64,000 nt of DNA. Source: Acanthochlamys bracteata. Its lineage: Eukaryota > Streptophyta > Magnoliopsida > Pandanales > Velloziaceae. Position numbers and translations under genes: made by a program. The notes beneath the pieces are model-generated. The model saw nothing but the letters and a program-made list of their open reading frames with translations. It made no database searches and was not told the origin of the DNA. Of the stretch, positions 28,696-41,071 are shown piece after piece (the first letter of the stretch is position 1; the number at the start of each line of letters is the position of its first letter). The stretch spans positions 11,599,001-11,663,000 of the forward strand of contig CM034126.1 in NCBI GenBank assembly GCA_019914995.1. The letters run 5' to 3'.

Positions 28696-31600
28696 ATGGT
28701 ATGTTATTTTCTTTTGGTTCCTGTTTCCCTTTTCTTCGCGCCTTTAATTTGTTGTTTGAATCACTTCATCAATCTAATTTGTTCATCTTCTGATTTGTCT
28801 TTGTTTCAGTGTGACGGTTGTTGTGTTGATTTTCTCTGCCTTGATTCATTAATAGTTCTAGTTATTCTTGTTAGAATTTTATTCAATTGGGAATTTCAAA
28901 TTCACGCTTCTCTCCTTTTGTGTGAGAAAGAGATTTTTTTTGCTGAAATTTGAGGACTTTTTGAGAATCGATCCCGAATTTTATTTATCCGATATGTAGA
29001 AACTCTTATCTGAATAATTATTGAGGTTTTTTATAAAAGTTGGTGACAGTATATGCGTGCTGAAGTTCGATTGGTTAAATGTCTGTGCTAGATGTTCAGA
29101 ACTTTTTTATAGGAAAAGAATGTGTTGAGCAGGAAGAAGTTGAACTCAAAAGAGAAAGGTAGAACGGTAGAAGTTGAATATAATATGTGAGATCTGGTGA
29201 TTTATAAGTTTATGATCCTGCTATCTTGACAAATTTCAATTTTGACATAAGGATCATGGGCCTTTGTGACTCATAAATTTTTTTTCCGTGGTAGATATGG
29301 TCTTCATCATTCTATAAACAGAGTCTCAAAGTAGTCATACTCATCTTCGTAAATAGTTCTTGATTTTAGTAATACATCACCGAAATATGGTGGGATGTAA
29401 GAAAGGTGCCTGACTAAATCACCCGAAAGACTTAGATGATTCTACAGACCCTTTTTGGATCCCATAATACTCTGCCTGTAAATTATTGTCGTGAAGACGG
29501 TAAACCTTGCATGCAAATATGCTGATGTATGCAGTCCTTGGGTTAGCGAACCTAGTCTTTTGACCGTTTCAATGAGATTGATCTGTTGGTTCACTAGCTG
29601 ATGTTAGCTTAACCTGAAAGGTAGTTTATGATGCAAGTGTTCTTTTGTGAAGGCATGGTTATGACCTATATGCGAATGGTTAGTTCGGGGAAAGGGAACA
29701 TGCTTATCATTAGGGCAGTAGAGCAGGATTGGTTTTCAAATAAGGAAGTTTTTAGAACCACCGTCTAAATTTTTCTAGATCCCATAGTGTGAATTTTAGT
29801 GGACTAGGATTGAATAAGACCTCTCATTTTATGGTCCTTACTAACTTGCATGTAAATCGCTTATGGCATGTGTGACACTGCATTTCTGTGTTTTGCAATC
29901 TGTATTGGCTATGTTGTATGTTAATCTGTACCGATCTTATGGGTTGCATGCATATGCAATATTTTCTCTATTCCCATCAATAGAGTGCATACTTCTATCA
30001 AATTGGTTATTTTATGGCTAGTCCGGTTAAGTTCAATCCTATGTCTCACGAAGAACCTTGCTGAAGTTAACTAGTAAATACTTTAGGATGGTGTCCATGA
30101 ACTAGTTGTGCCTTTCATGCAGTATTAATTGGAATGTTTAACTTGTAACTAGGAAACCAGTTAGATATTACTATTTCTAAGCCTTTATCAAGAAGATACC
30201 GTTCCCTGAGACCATTGTAGTTAGCATCAAATACCTCTAGCAGCAGTGGAGAGGCTTTTGTATTCCTGACCTAACAAACAAGTTCGTTTGAGCTCAAATA
30301 CGTACCAGCTCTTTTTAAAAAAAGTTGTAGAGTATCAATCAGCTAAAACGTGTACGATAGCTTTTTCCTTAGTTTGTTTTCCTTTTTAGATCATGAAGTT
30401 AGTACTTCCTCCTTTCGTCGATTATACTTAAGTGGGTTTGATCCTGGCATGCAGAGGTCTTACATACTGGTTTCACTTATCAATGCGTCGGTCGTTCTTT
30501 CTTCTTTTAGGATTCACATCTTCTTATTTTTGTAAACATGTGTTCTTGTTGATGGTTATATTAGAGGTTTAGCTATAATGGGTTGCTGCCAAGCTCAAAA
30601 CATTGCCCTAAAAAGACGATAGTCTTCCACATTGCTTTAGGGCCTGTTATGAATGTGATGCTTTGTAAGATATGGCTATCTGGAATTGAGAGAGTGGGTA
30701 GTGACAATGTGTTGATTGTAGTTTGAACAAAATCCTGCAGTTGTTTGTGCAAAAATATTCGTCATCTTAACTTGATTATAGATTGCTTGATTCTAATTCT
30801 TGTTAACATAACCTTGTAGTTCTGCATTCACAGGATATTGTTTGCATGAAGTCATTAGATCATAGATTTATACCAAGCTGTTTGTGTCGGTAACTTACTA
30901 TATGTGGAATAATGCTTGGCATTTGAAGACTATTTCTGGTACTTTCTGCAAGCCATTCTTTTGTATTTGGTTGAAAATTTTCAGATATGAGAAGTCCATT
31001 GTCAATTTAGTTTCTATCATGTCTGATGTGCAAGTTTTGCAAATTTGCTCGGCATGATCATGCTTTGTATGAAGTGTTGCTACAGCATTTCAGATGTTCT
31101 TTTCAACATCTCCTTATATTCTCTTTTTTTAATTATTTTTTTTTAAAACATCATGCTTGTCATGATGATATGTTGCTTCAGAAAAATGATGATTCCTTGA
31201 CTTTTTGAGCAGACTACTTCAAAGCGCCTTGCAGATAGAAAAACAGCAAGGTTTCAGAAGAACATTCTGAAAAGGGGTTCAGTACATGAGACAACAGCAA
31301 AGAAAGGGAAGGACTACCCTGTGGGACCAATTGTACTTGGCTTTTTCATCTTTGTGGTCATTGGATCATGTATGGTCTCTTCCTGACTCGTTTAACTTGT
31401 TCTTTTACATCAGTATATGTGAAGCTTATCATAATATATTTTCAGTTCTTGTAAACAAGATGCATGGTGTCAGCAAAAAGAAAAATCGTTAAGTTACTTA
31501 ACAAACTACAAATGTTTTGACGTTTTCAATTTTCTTCCACCTTTGTGTTTCTATTATTTGGTGCTGTAATAATCCTACAGCTATCATATAGCTTGATGGT

Positions 31601-32413
31601 TCAAGGTTTACCCCCTTTTCACTTTGCTATCCCTTCTTCAGGGTTGCTTTTACAAAATGCCTAACAGCATGAGGTAGTTGGTTTAGTTACCTGGTGGTTT
31701 AGTGTGTACATTCTTGAACAAATGCATAGAGATTTTGTCTTTGTCCTTTACTCACAATAGTTTGAATCTTATTGCGCTTCCTTAAACAGCAAATTAGCTA
31801 CTTTTTGTTAGTTGATCCCTGCTTTCACTTGATTTTTTGAATCTATAACGCATCAATTTCATACTTATTTTGCTCCTGCTGTAATTATTTGGTTGTACGA
31901 CAAATACAACCAATTAGTCATGGTTGCATCATTTGGAAGTTTGAAGTCTTATACTTAATTTGTATTTATTTTCAAATAAGTTGCTACAAGTAGGTTATCC
32001 TTATTCCATCTTCCTTTCTTCAATAAAGTGGGATCTGCTACATTGGATCATTTAATGCATTGGCTTTCATACAAGTCATTCATTTGGTTTTGCTAATGCA
32101 TGTGGTTCTGTGCATTTGATTGTAATAAAATGGTACCTTAATATTAATTGCTATATGTTGGCTATGCGCGGCTGCAAGCTGTGGTGTTACATGGCCATAT
32201 TGCATTTTTTTTCTTTTGTGCAATGAAGTCATTTCGTTAATTATTTTTTTCTTTTGTGCAATGAAGTCATTTCGTTAATTATTTCTTTCGACTCGCTATT
32301 GTTGATTGCGTTTGCATCGCATGTTTGTTTTGCCACACTAATTGGATTCTTCTACTTGAACTGCAGCTCTCTTTCAGATAATCAGGACTGCTACAAGTGG
32401 TGGTATGGCTTGA
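28696..32413 (+). CDS. Stress-associated endoplasmic reticulum protein (SERP1/RAMP4)
   Basis: A small tail-anchored ER protein that associates with the Sec61 translocon and protects nascent membrane proteins during ER stress. Exons are 28696-28698 (the ATG alone), 31213-31369 and 32367-32413; 207 nt, 68 aa, the usual length for plant RAMP4. The N terminus is basic (MTTSKRLADRK), followed by KKGKDYPVGPIVLGFFIFVV, a single C-terminal membrane anchor (VGPIVLGFFIFVVIGSSLF) and the end TATSGGMA. The first intron is 2.5 kb and separates the initiator codon from the rest of the protein. Identification is firm because the short protein is nearly invariant in plants. Confidence 0.93.
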
Positions 32414-34068
32414 AGGTCATAAACTGGTTCGATGCATCACGTAGCCACAATGTGGACTCTTGTATCTTAGCCGACAATTGAGTGGAAGATTTGTTTTATC
32501 TGTATCAGATATCACCTTCCATCTGAAATCTTTGTATATCTTTGCCTATTATGACCTTTATCTGCCAGCCTATACGAAATTACGAACTGGGAATCATGAA
32601 ATAAATTCTAGATACTGAGTGTGGTAACAGAATAGAACAGAACCTTTGTGGAATCCTAAGCGTGTGTTTACTTTGGTATTAAACTTATTTTTCAAAAGCG
32701 AGTCTGTAAGTTATTTGAGTTGAATGTGTGTTTTTGGATTTATTTTGTATAAGAGATGAGTTTGGAATGAAACTCAAAAGTTTAGAATGTGAATTTCTAG
32801 AGTTAAGTTTAAGTCTTATGTTTATTTTAATTTAGAAGTGCTCTGAAAGTTTGAAAAAATGAGTTTGGAAAACAAGTTTTAGAGTTTAGGTAAGTAAGTT
32901 CCAGGTGATATTTAGCTAAGTTATTAATTTTGTAATTAAACTTTTTATTAATAAATTTTTTGAAAATAAAAAAGTATAAAAACATTTATAAAATAAAATT
33001 TATTATATTTATATTATTATTTATAAAATTATTTTTTTTTTCAAAAATTTTCTTTTTAAAAATACTCTCAAATATTTTCTTTTAAGTCGCTCTTTCGCAG
33101 TAATGGTATGAATGCTCCGTTACTCCTACTCTACTCCTACTAGTAATGGAGACCATCTGTTACTACTATTGCACGTGGTTTTGAAAGTTCCAATTTCCGA
33201 CATACATGCAAAGTTTTCAAAGTTTACAATCTCAACCCAATTAACTCTAATCAGAGTATTGTTTTTCCGATTTAACTTAGGTGAATCATTAAACTTATTT
33301 ATCTTTACAATTTTATTATTAGATTTAAAAATGGTGTTTAAAAGTGCTTTCAATTTTTTTAATTTAATTTTTTAATTTCACAATTTTGAATAAATTTATA
33401 AAGTTGTTAAAATAAAAAATAAGTCGTAATAATTTTATTAATATGTATTATTTTAGTTTTTATAAAAAATAATTTTATTTTAAAATTGAAATAATTTTAT
33501 TTTATAAATATATTTTTAAAATCACTCATAAACATCAATGCTGATCCTTTTAATCCGAGAAGAGTTTTTGGGATTACTTTTTTCATATTCAATAAAAATA
33601 TTTTTTATTTAATATTTTTAATAGTTTTTATAGTATTTTATAAAATTTATTTAAAAACTTAAAAAATTACAAAAAAATTTATTTAATAAAATTTTACTAT
33701 TAATTATTTTTATTATTTTATAAAAAATAAACTTATTTTTAAAAATATAAAAAAATAATTTTATTTTTAAAAAATTTATTTAAAAAATACTTTCTAACGC
33801 CCACGAAAGGAACGACACCTATAAAACCCTCAACCACTTACTCCAACGATTAACTTCTATTCCAATATGATGAAACTTGTAGTCAATGGCAATCAATCAA
33901 CTTCAAAAGAAAATAAGTAATATAATAACTGTTATTATAAATTCAAAGAACTAGCTAAACAAATTTATAAACCTCATCATAACCAAAAGCGCCACGTAGC
34001 GCAATTTATCTCTACACATCGCACGGTCGAAATTCAATTAGCAACACCAAAGAAGAATGAACGAACGG
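32414..34068. other. Convergent spacer with AT-rich repeats
   Basis: The SERP1 3' UTR is followed from about 32660 by AT-rich repeat-like sequence (32660-33080 and 33370-33810) with words such as AAATACTCTCAAA that resemble the CGTTTG-ended MITE family. The last part, 33830-34068, is the probable 3' UTR of the F-box gene. No gene is supported. Confidence 0.4.
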
Positions 34069-34659
34069 TCAGGACACGTTGACAGCATTACTACTCAGAA
34101 ACAGCAGCGACGTGGTCGTTCGGTGCGGCGAGCCCAACCGTTCGTAGCAATCAATGGAGAAGAGAGACAAAGACAACGACAGAGAAAGATGTGCTTCGTC
34201 TACGTTACCGGCCAAACTAAGTTGAACCTGGTTTGTTCCATTCGAAGAGAGCCGGTCTAAAGCTGGACCAAGACAGAGCCGGTAAAGCCGGTGCCAGCCG
34301 CCAAGAGCAGCAACGACGGCTCGAGTAGCTGCGGCCGAAGCAGCTGAGGAAGCTTGACTGCAGAAGGCGTGGCGACGGCATGCAGATTCCCAGACGGCGT
34401 CACGCCGGCAAATGGAATACCAGAGACGACAGACGCCTGATGCTGATGCTAGCGACCGGCCGTCGAGTCGGCCGAAGATTTCGGCTAGTATGTCTACGTT
34501 GTCGTTTATGCTGTAGTTAGGGCCAGTTCGGCCCAATACAACCTTCTCATGGTTTTCTTGTTGTTGTTGTTGTTCTTCATCATCATCTTCTTGATCGAAA
34601 TGATCCACAGGTTTAAAAATGTTCTCTTCTCCACACATTAATATTTCAACCATGATCAA
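34069..34659 (-). CDS. F-box protein, SNEEZY/GID2-like
   Basis: An intronless 196-aa ORF. An acidic Gln-rich N terminus (EDDDEEQQQQQ at about 24-34) precedes an F-box at about 53-97 (VDILAEIFGRLDGRSLASAS, then VCRLWYSICRRDAVW), which docks to SKP1/ASK in SCF E3 ligases. The C-terminal half has AALGGWHRLYRLCLGP and LSLSLSLFSIDCYERLG. This LGG.RRLY arrangement is shared with the small SLY1/GID2 and SNEEZY F-box proteins that target DELLA repressors in gibberellin signalling, with SNEEZY the closer match from memory. The substrate is inferred. The first ATG is at 34659; ATG codons at 34653 and 34638 are alternatives. The GA-rich region upstream is the likely leader and promoter. Confidence 0.75.
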   Translation of the reverse strand: MIMVEILMCGEENIFKPVDHFDQEDDDEEQQQQQENHEKVVLGRTGPNYSINDNVDILAEIFGRLDGRSLASASGVCRLWYSICRRDAVWESACRRHAFCSQASSAASAAATRAVVAALGGWHRLYRLCLGPALDRLSSNGTNQVQLSLAGNVDEAHLSLSLSLSLFSIDCYERLGSPHRTTTSLLFLSSNAVNVS

Positions 34660-34938
34660 AACAGGTGGAATCTTCTTGCCTTTGTTGTTTTCTTTACTCT
34701 GTTTTCTTGATTATTTGGATGCAAGTTAGGGAAAGCAGAGCAGAGCAGAAGCACTGATCAATGCCAATCAATGGGCTGTCTGTTTTTGTTGTATTGAGTG
34801 AAGAAGAAGAAGAAGAAGGAGAAGAAGGGAAGAAAGGTTAAAATAAGGTGAATTTGACATAGGTGAAAGAGAGAAATATTATAGTGTGGATGCTGGCATG
34901 CATAAAAAGTAAAAGCAGCAAATTAGAGCTGTTTAAAT

Positions 34939-34974
<36 letters not shown>

Positions 34975-35330
34975 CTAGAGGAAGAAGAGAAAGGGCCAAG
35001 TAAGAGAAAACAAGAGCGTGTGAAGATGCGTAGGTTTTTGGCTTTGGGTGTATTTCCTCTTCTTCTTCTGTCCATCTCTTTCTCTCTAACTCAAATTTGA
35101 GAAAGACAAGAAATAGATTAATCAACAAATGAATGAATGAATAGTTGCATAACCAATAAAAATGAAAAAGAAAAAAAAGAAGAAAGAGAGTGCCTGGATT
35201 GAAGGGATACTTCCCACCGTTCCTCGTCTTCTTCGTACTGAAGAGAAGAGAATAGAGAGAGAGAGAGAGACTGTAGACATTGTGCTTGTTTGTTTGCGGC
35301 AGGCCGGAGGAAATTCAAGGCAAATAAGCA
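34660..35330 (-). promoter_or_regulatory. GA/CT-rich leader and promoter of the F-box gene
   Basis: Upstream of the F-box ATG on its strand are a GAA run (about 34801-34830), the (GA)n at 34939-34970 and another GA run at about 35256-35271. CT-rich on the transcribed strand, as in many plant leaders with GAGA-type elements bound by BPC factors. The boundary between leader and promoter is not visible. Confidence 0.4.
34939..34970. repeat. (GA)n microsatellite
   Basis: About 16 uninterrupted GA units in the presumed leader or promoter of the F-box gene. Confidence 0.95.
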
Positions 35331-35588
35331 ACGGGAAGAAAAGAAAGTCTACGTACGTACGTAAACTTACGTCGTAGTGTTTAATAATCTACTCTTAATA
35401 CAAAAGAAAATTGTTAAGAGGTTCAAGAATATATCATATATAGCTGTAATCCATTCGTGATCAAACTTATTTGACCAACTTCTATATATGCTGAATTTAT
35501 TCTTCTACAGAGCAGGATGAGAGATTTTTTATTGACCAACATTTTTTATTGACCTTCCCAGTTGGCTCCAGTGTAGTGAAACCTGAGG

Positions 35589-36443
35589 TAGAGATGGCAA
35601 TATATAATCCGATTCAAAATTTTAATTCGAAATTAATCTATTTAATTAAAATTAGGGTTAGAAAATTTGACCGTATAAATATATGGGTTGGATTAGGGTT
35701 GAACGAATTTAACCTATTTATTAAATGAGTCGATTCAGGTTAACCCGAAATTGACCTACCAATTCGAAATATCACTTTTTGAAAGAATAATTCTTAATTT
35801 TTTCTTACCATATAATAAAATATTGGCAATAAAAATAATCTATAATAGTTATTTACAAACTATTAAATTATATTGTATTTATAATTAATTTTTTATTTTT
35901 ATACCTTAGTAAAATAGTGTAAGATGAAAATTATAATATTATTAAAAGTATTACTATGTAGGTATTTAATGACGAATTTAGATTTCTTATAAAAATTTTT
36001 ATGAAAATTTTGTTAGATAAATATATTTATCAAAATTTTTATCGAAATTATTAATATGTATTTATAATCATAAATTTCAGCTATTATTATATATTTTTTA
36101 AAAATAAAAATAATATATTTTTTTATATTGTAAGGACCGATGAAGACATTAAGGAATGCATATTTTGTCGGACATAATTATATCTCGTCAGTAAAAATAT
36201 CGTTCACTTTTATTCGAACTGATATTATAATTTCATTGAAGCTTAAAATATAAAATTAATAATTAATAATTTTAATTATTAAATAGGTCGATCTGAATTT
36301 GATCCGATTAATAGTAGGTTGGGTTAGGGTTAACAATTTTGATCCGTATAAATTCATGAGTTGAATTAGAATTGAACGAATTTGATTCGATTATTAAATG
36401 AGTCAGTCTGAAATCGACCCACTAACCTATATTGTCTTCCCTA
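35589..36443. mobile_element. hAT-type non-autonomous element, copy 2
   Basis: An 855-bp AT-rich relative of copy 1. The left end TAGAGATGGCAAT matches the family end, and the right end (reverse complement) begins TAGGGAAGACAA. The 8-bp flanks ACCTGAGG (35581-35588) and ACCCGAGG (36444-36451) match at 7 of 8. The right-hand 150 bp can be followed word by word with copies 1 and 3 (TAATTATTAAAT, GGTTGGGTTAGG, AATTTTGATCC). It contains about 290 bp of extra sequence compared with copy 1. Confidence 0.7.
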
Positions 36444-36451
36444 ACCCGAGG

Positions 36452-38764
36452 TTTACCCGTTTGTCACTCCGTCCAAATAGAGAAATAAAAAGTTTAAAAC
36501 GGGCTAAACCTTTTTCATTATTCTTTTCCCAAGGTAATCGTAACTAGAGAAATAAAAAACGGACGTTTTAAGTTCCGTTTCAAAAAAATAATTTTTAATT
36601 TTTTAACTTAATATATTTTTTAAATATTATTAAATTTAAAGATATAAAATTTTTATATTATTTATTTTATGTTTATAATAAAAATATAATATAATTTTAA
36701 AAAATAATATTATTAGTTTTTGTTTTAAAAAAATTTTATTTTAAAAATAATTCTGAATGTCCAATTTAATGATATTATTTTTTTCTGATTTTTAAAATTT
36801 GATTTCAAAATTTTATTTATATAAATTTTAATTATTTAAAAATATTTTTAAAAATTTTGTAAATATAAATAATTAGTTATTAGATATATCTATTATTATT
36901 TATTTATTAAGATAAAAACTTATATTTATTTATAAAAAAAATAATATTTTTAAAAACTTTTTGATTTTAAGCACGCACGAACATATTCTTACTAGATTTG
37001 CAGTTCCTCTCTGCTATACTTTTGGTCTTTTCTGTAACTGAAATATGTCGCTCCAATAAATATTAAGGATTAAATTTCAAAAATAGATCTCATGTTATAT
37101 TTCACTTTTCACTAGACAAAATAAAATTGGAATTTGGATGGTGCTGATGAGACGATGCCAATAGTGTTACATGTTAAGAAACGCCAAGCGATTCCATGAA
37201 ATGGGATGGTATATAATTTTGTTTTGCCATAGAGACAGATGTGCATGTAATGCAATGTAATTTAAATATAAGGTTTTCTTCTTTTTTGTGGATATGTTGT
37301 ATACATGAATACAGTAGGAAAGAAAGAGCAGTTGAGTCATTTTGGGTTAAAAGAATTCTTGAAGGCTGTGATGGGGACAGGGAGCAAAATAGACCAAGGG
37401 AGAACTCCAAAAACTCACATGCCATCTCGATATTGCCAAAGAAATAATACATATGGCAGTGAACAAAGTCAACAACATATTCGAATTCACAAACACAAAC
37501 AAAATGTTTTCGGGAACGTACCGAACACACTATTACCTAGCTACTGATTTGTAACGAAGTCCCAACTTGTATTATTAATGCCAAACGGCTCCAAAACACA
37601 TTACACATTGCTTATTGGATTCTCGTGCACTAGCCTTTTCTGCAAAAAACCTTCTCATGTACAGTTTCCATAAGTCAGACAGATATGGAAAAGTGGCTTC
37701 TCCTTTCGGTTTATAAAACTGTACTCTGTTTTTCACGGTGGATCCCAATTTCAAATGCAACGTGTCTTCTCTGTTTCATAGATTCTTCACAAAATTAGCA
37801 TGCATGTTATGTAGTTAACTAGCAACCAATTACCAAGAATTAGATAGAGTTCATAACTAAAGTATATCATTGTGTCAATCAATAGTTGGGATTTGATAGA
37901 TGGAAAGTTGCAGGGTTCAAAGAGCCAACTGAAGGAACACACAATTGGATTCCTTGGCAAGAGTACTGATGATGCCTGCCTTAGAGTGCCTTCTGATATG
38001 AAAGAAACCGAAGTCAGAGACTGATAGCACACTTCTTTGCACTAAATTCCAGAAGATCTCTTGGCTTTCTCAGCCGTGCATGACACCTTATTACTTACTC
38101 TTCTTGCGTTGGATCACATTCAGAATTGATGAAGACGAGAGGAGAAAAGAAACAAGCTTGCATTGTTAGGATTAATTCTTCTTCTTCTTCTTCATTAATT
38201 TGTCCATTGCATACTACAACATATATCGTAGCAGCTAGCTAGGAGATACACAGAAGGGTTTATATTGAAACTTCCAAAAAATCCAACTGCTAACATTAAT
38301 TAATTAATGAGATTACAGATTAACACCCATACATATTTCAAATGACCGAGAGAAGAAACGTACATATATTACTCTAACGAGTTGCATACAAGGAAAGGGA
38401 CCCTTTTAACTTTTTAGTATAATTTAGTTGATGGCTGGAGTGGAGGTAGATGGGTGCTTCATGATCATGCTAGCTATATGCTTTGTTTTTCTATGTTGTT
38501 TTACTTTGGGTTCTCCTCTTCTTGATTCCAACAGACCACCCCAGCACATATGCATACATGACATTTGAGTGCATACAACAGGAACCTAGTACTTAGGAAA
38601 AAATTTTGTATTAATTAGTGCACAATAATGTTAAGACTATATAGTTGGATTTCATGGATGAGGGGATGCATAATAGTTGAGAGCGATGACAATGATAGTG
38701 ATAGTACCTTCAGGAATAGTTAGCAGAAGCACTGACATGGAATGCCCTTTATGCAACATGACAA
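36452..38764. other. Intergenic, nothing recognised
   Basis: 36540-36970 is AT-rich repeat-like sequence. 37.0-38.76 kb has more balanced composition, short chance ORFs on both strands and a TTC run near 38180. I looked for hairpins carrying common conserved microRNAs and saw none. No gene is supported. Confidence 0.4.
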
Positions 38765-40148
38765 GCGAGATATCAGTGATATGAATCTCATGCTTGGTTT
38801 CCAATAAAATTATAGGAAACGTGGGTGTTTGTATTCATTGATGAAAGTCCACGAACAATCATGTCTCAATAGGTATCTTCTTAGAAGCAGGCTATTTGAT
38901 GTAGAGCACTTTTCTGTTTGGACCGGCTTGCTTGCTAAGCTTTGGATATTATTTATCTGCATTTCTTATCTAGGTCTTTAAATTTGATATTCACCAAATA
39001 ATTGAAAAGTTACCGGTTCGGTACTTAAACAACTTTTATGTTAAGTTGGTAAGTTAATCTAAAGAATTTCGAAAGTGATACTTTATAAATATAGAGAAAT
39101 ATAAAAGATATTGGACAAAAGTAGCTCCTTTAGAATGCCTGGAAAGCTTTAGAAGTGCTTGATGATTTTATTTCTCATTGATTATAAGCAAGGGTTCCTC
39201 CCACTTATTTATTAAGACAGTGGATATAGTTTTGATCGGTTGGTAGAGAACGCACTCGTAAGATTTCAGAGTGTTTAGAGATATGAATGCCATGCTAGAT
39301 GCTGCGTTTTGCATTAGATGGTGTGCTTGCCAATAAAGTTTTAGAAAAGGTGGGGTTTTATATTCATGGACGAAAGTCCACGAGCAATCATGTTCAATAG
39401 TTATCTTTTTATGAGCAGTCATTTGCTGTAGACCATCTTTCATTTGGACAGGTTTACTTGCTAGATTTTGGATATAATTGATCTATATTTTATATCGAGG
39501 TCTCTAAATTAGATATTCACAAAATAATTAAAAACTTACCAGATCTTATACTAACTGTCAGGGGACCAAAGTTTTAATAGCATCCGTGCAACATATAGAC
39601 AATTTTAATGGTAAGTTGATATATAATGTTAGAAAATTTCGAAAATTTTGAAATATAGCAAAGGGGTATAGAAAAGTATCGATGAAAGTGGCTCCATCAG
39701 AATGTTTGGAAGGCTTGATAGGTGCTCGATGATTTTATTCTTCGATGGTTTATAAGTTGAGTGTTCGTCTCCTTTATTTATAACATTTTTACCTCATTAA
39801 TAAAATATGAACTTTGATCGGACGATGAAAAACTACTTCATATATTTTAGAGAATTAGATATATGATTGTCATGCTAGGTGTTGTATTTGCATTGGATCC
39901 TGTATTTGCATTAGGTGTTGTAATTGTAGGAAATTGGGAGTTTATATTTATGGATGAAAGTTCATAAAACAATCATGTCTCAATAATTGTCTTCTTAGAA
40001 GCAATCATTTATTCTAGAGCACTATTCTATTTGGACCAACTTGCTTGCTAGGTTTTGGGCATAATTGATCAATATTTTTGTTTAGGTCTTTAAATTAGAT
40101 ATTCATAAAATATTTGGAATGTTAATAGATTCTGTGCTAATTGTCACG
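38765..40148. repeat. Tandem repeat, three diverged units of about 0.53-0.58 kb
   Basis: Three head-to-tail copies. The anchor GATGAAAGTCCACGA-like recurs at 38840, 39369 and 39953 (spacings 529 and 584). Each anchor is followed by CAATCATGT, a GGACC/GGACA word with CTTGCTTGCTA-like text, and TTTAAATTAGATATTCA. The linkers are also shared: GAATGCCTGGAAAGCTT, then GATGATTTTATT in unit 1, and GAATGTTTGGAAGGCTT, then GATGATTTTATT in unit 2. The units are clearly diverged, so the duplication is old. No intact ORF spans them. Confidence 0.8.
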
Positions 40149-40164
40149 GGTCCTAATTGGTTGA

Positions 40165-40395
40165 GCGTTTTTTATAAATAATTTTTAATTTTTAATTTTA
40201 CGTTTTTCAATATTTATTTTATAAATATATAAAAAATTTATTTAAAAATTTAAAAAATATAAAATTTTTTTTCATAATAAAATCTTTTTATCATATATTT
40301 TATTATTTTTTTAAATTAAAAAATAAAGCTCGTTTAAAAAAATTAAAAATATTTTTATTTTAAAAAAAAATTATTTTATAAATACTCTCAAACGA
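40165..40395. mobile_element. AT-rich palindromic MITE (CGTTTG ends)
   Basis: Left end GCGTTTTTTATAAATAATTT; right end (reverse complement) CGTTTGAGAGTATTTATAAA. It abuts the third unit of the tandem repeat. A similar AT-rich block lies at about 40640-40860. Confidence 0.5.
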
Positions 40396-41071
40396 CTCCT
40401 AAAATTTTAACAGCAATGCGTTATAGTTACTAATGTTGGTGGTCTCTACATCAATTTATGCTTTCATAGACAAATTGGAGCCAATTGCTCAAAACAGAAT
40501 ACTGGAACCAGAGATCCCTTGCATATCACCAAGCAGGAGCATCCGAATAAATGTGTATTCATCCGAATAATCAACACGCTCAAATGTATGAACAACCAAA
40601 TAGGTGGAGAGAAAATTGTGTAAAATAAAACAGAAATTGTGTAAAATCGATTTCAACTTATTTCGAACGTATTTTTTTACACCACAAAATTTAGAATTTA
40701 TTTTTAATATTAAATAAATAAAATAAAATTTTTAATTAATTTTTAAAAAAATTTAATTTTAAAAATTACTATTAATATAAATTAGTATAAAATTTTATTT
40801 TTTATTTAAAATTTTATATTTATTTAAAAAACTTAAATTTATCCGTGGTAAACACACACTTATATAGAAAGTAACAAAACATGTAAAGCAATAAAGCAGG
40901 AAGTCGGAGGAGACATTTGTGTAAAACAAATATCGAAATAAAGCCCAAACTAGTACTCGATTTGCATTCGGCCCAGTTACCAAAAGTAAAACACCTCCCT
41001 TCGTTCTCCAACAAGTCGCTTCTCTTCTTCTTCGTGCAGCAGCCAACAGCAGTGCCGCCACCCGGCTCGCC

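Noticed and set aside
35195-35222. Sequence resembling a miR159-type core (GGATTGAAGGGA)
   Set aside because: Only about 12 bases agree and no matching arm of a long hairpin was found nearby.
34838-35331. Several minus-strand ORFs of 66-96 codons with SLSLSLSL runs
   Set aside because: They are translations of the GA/CT microsatellites in the F-box leader, with no domain and overlapping frames.
39168-39443. 91-codon minus-strand ORF in the tandem repeat
   Set aside because: Corresponding frames in the other two repeat units are interrupted, so conservation of an encoded protein is not supported.
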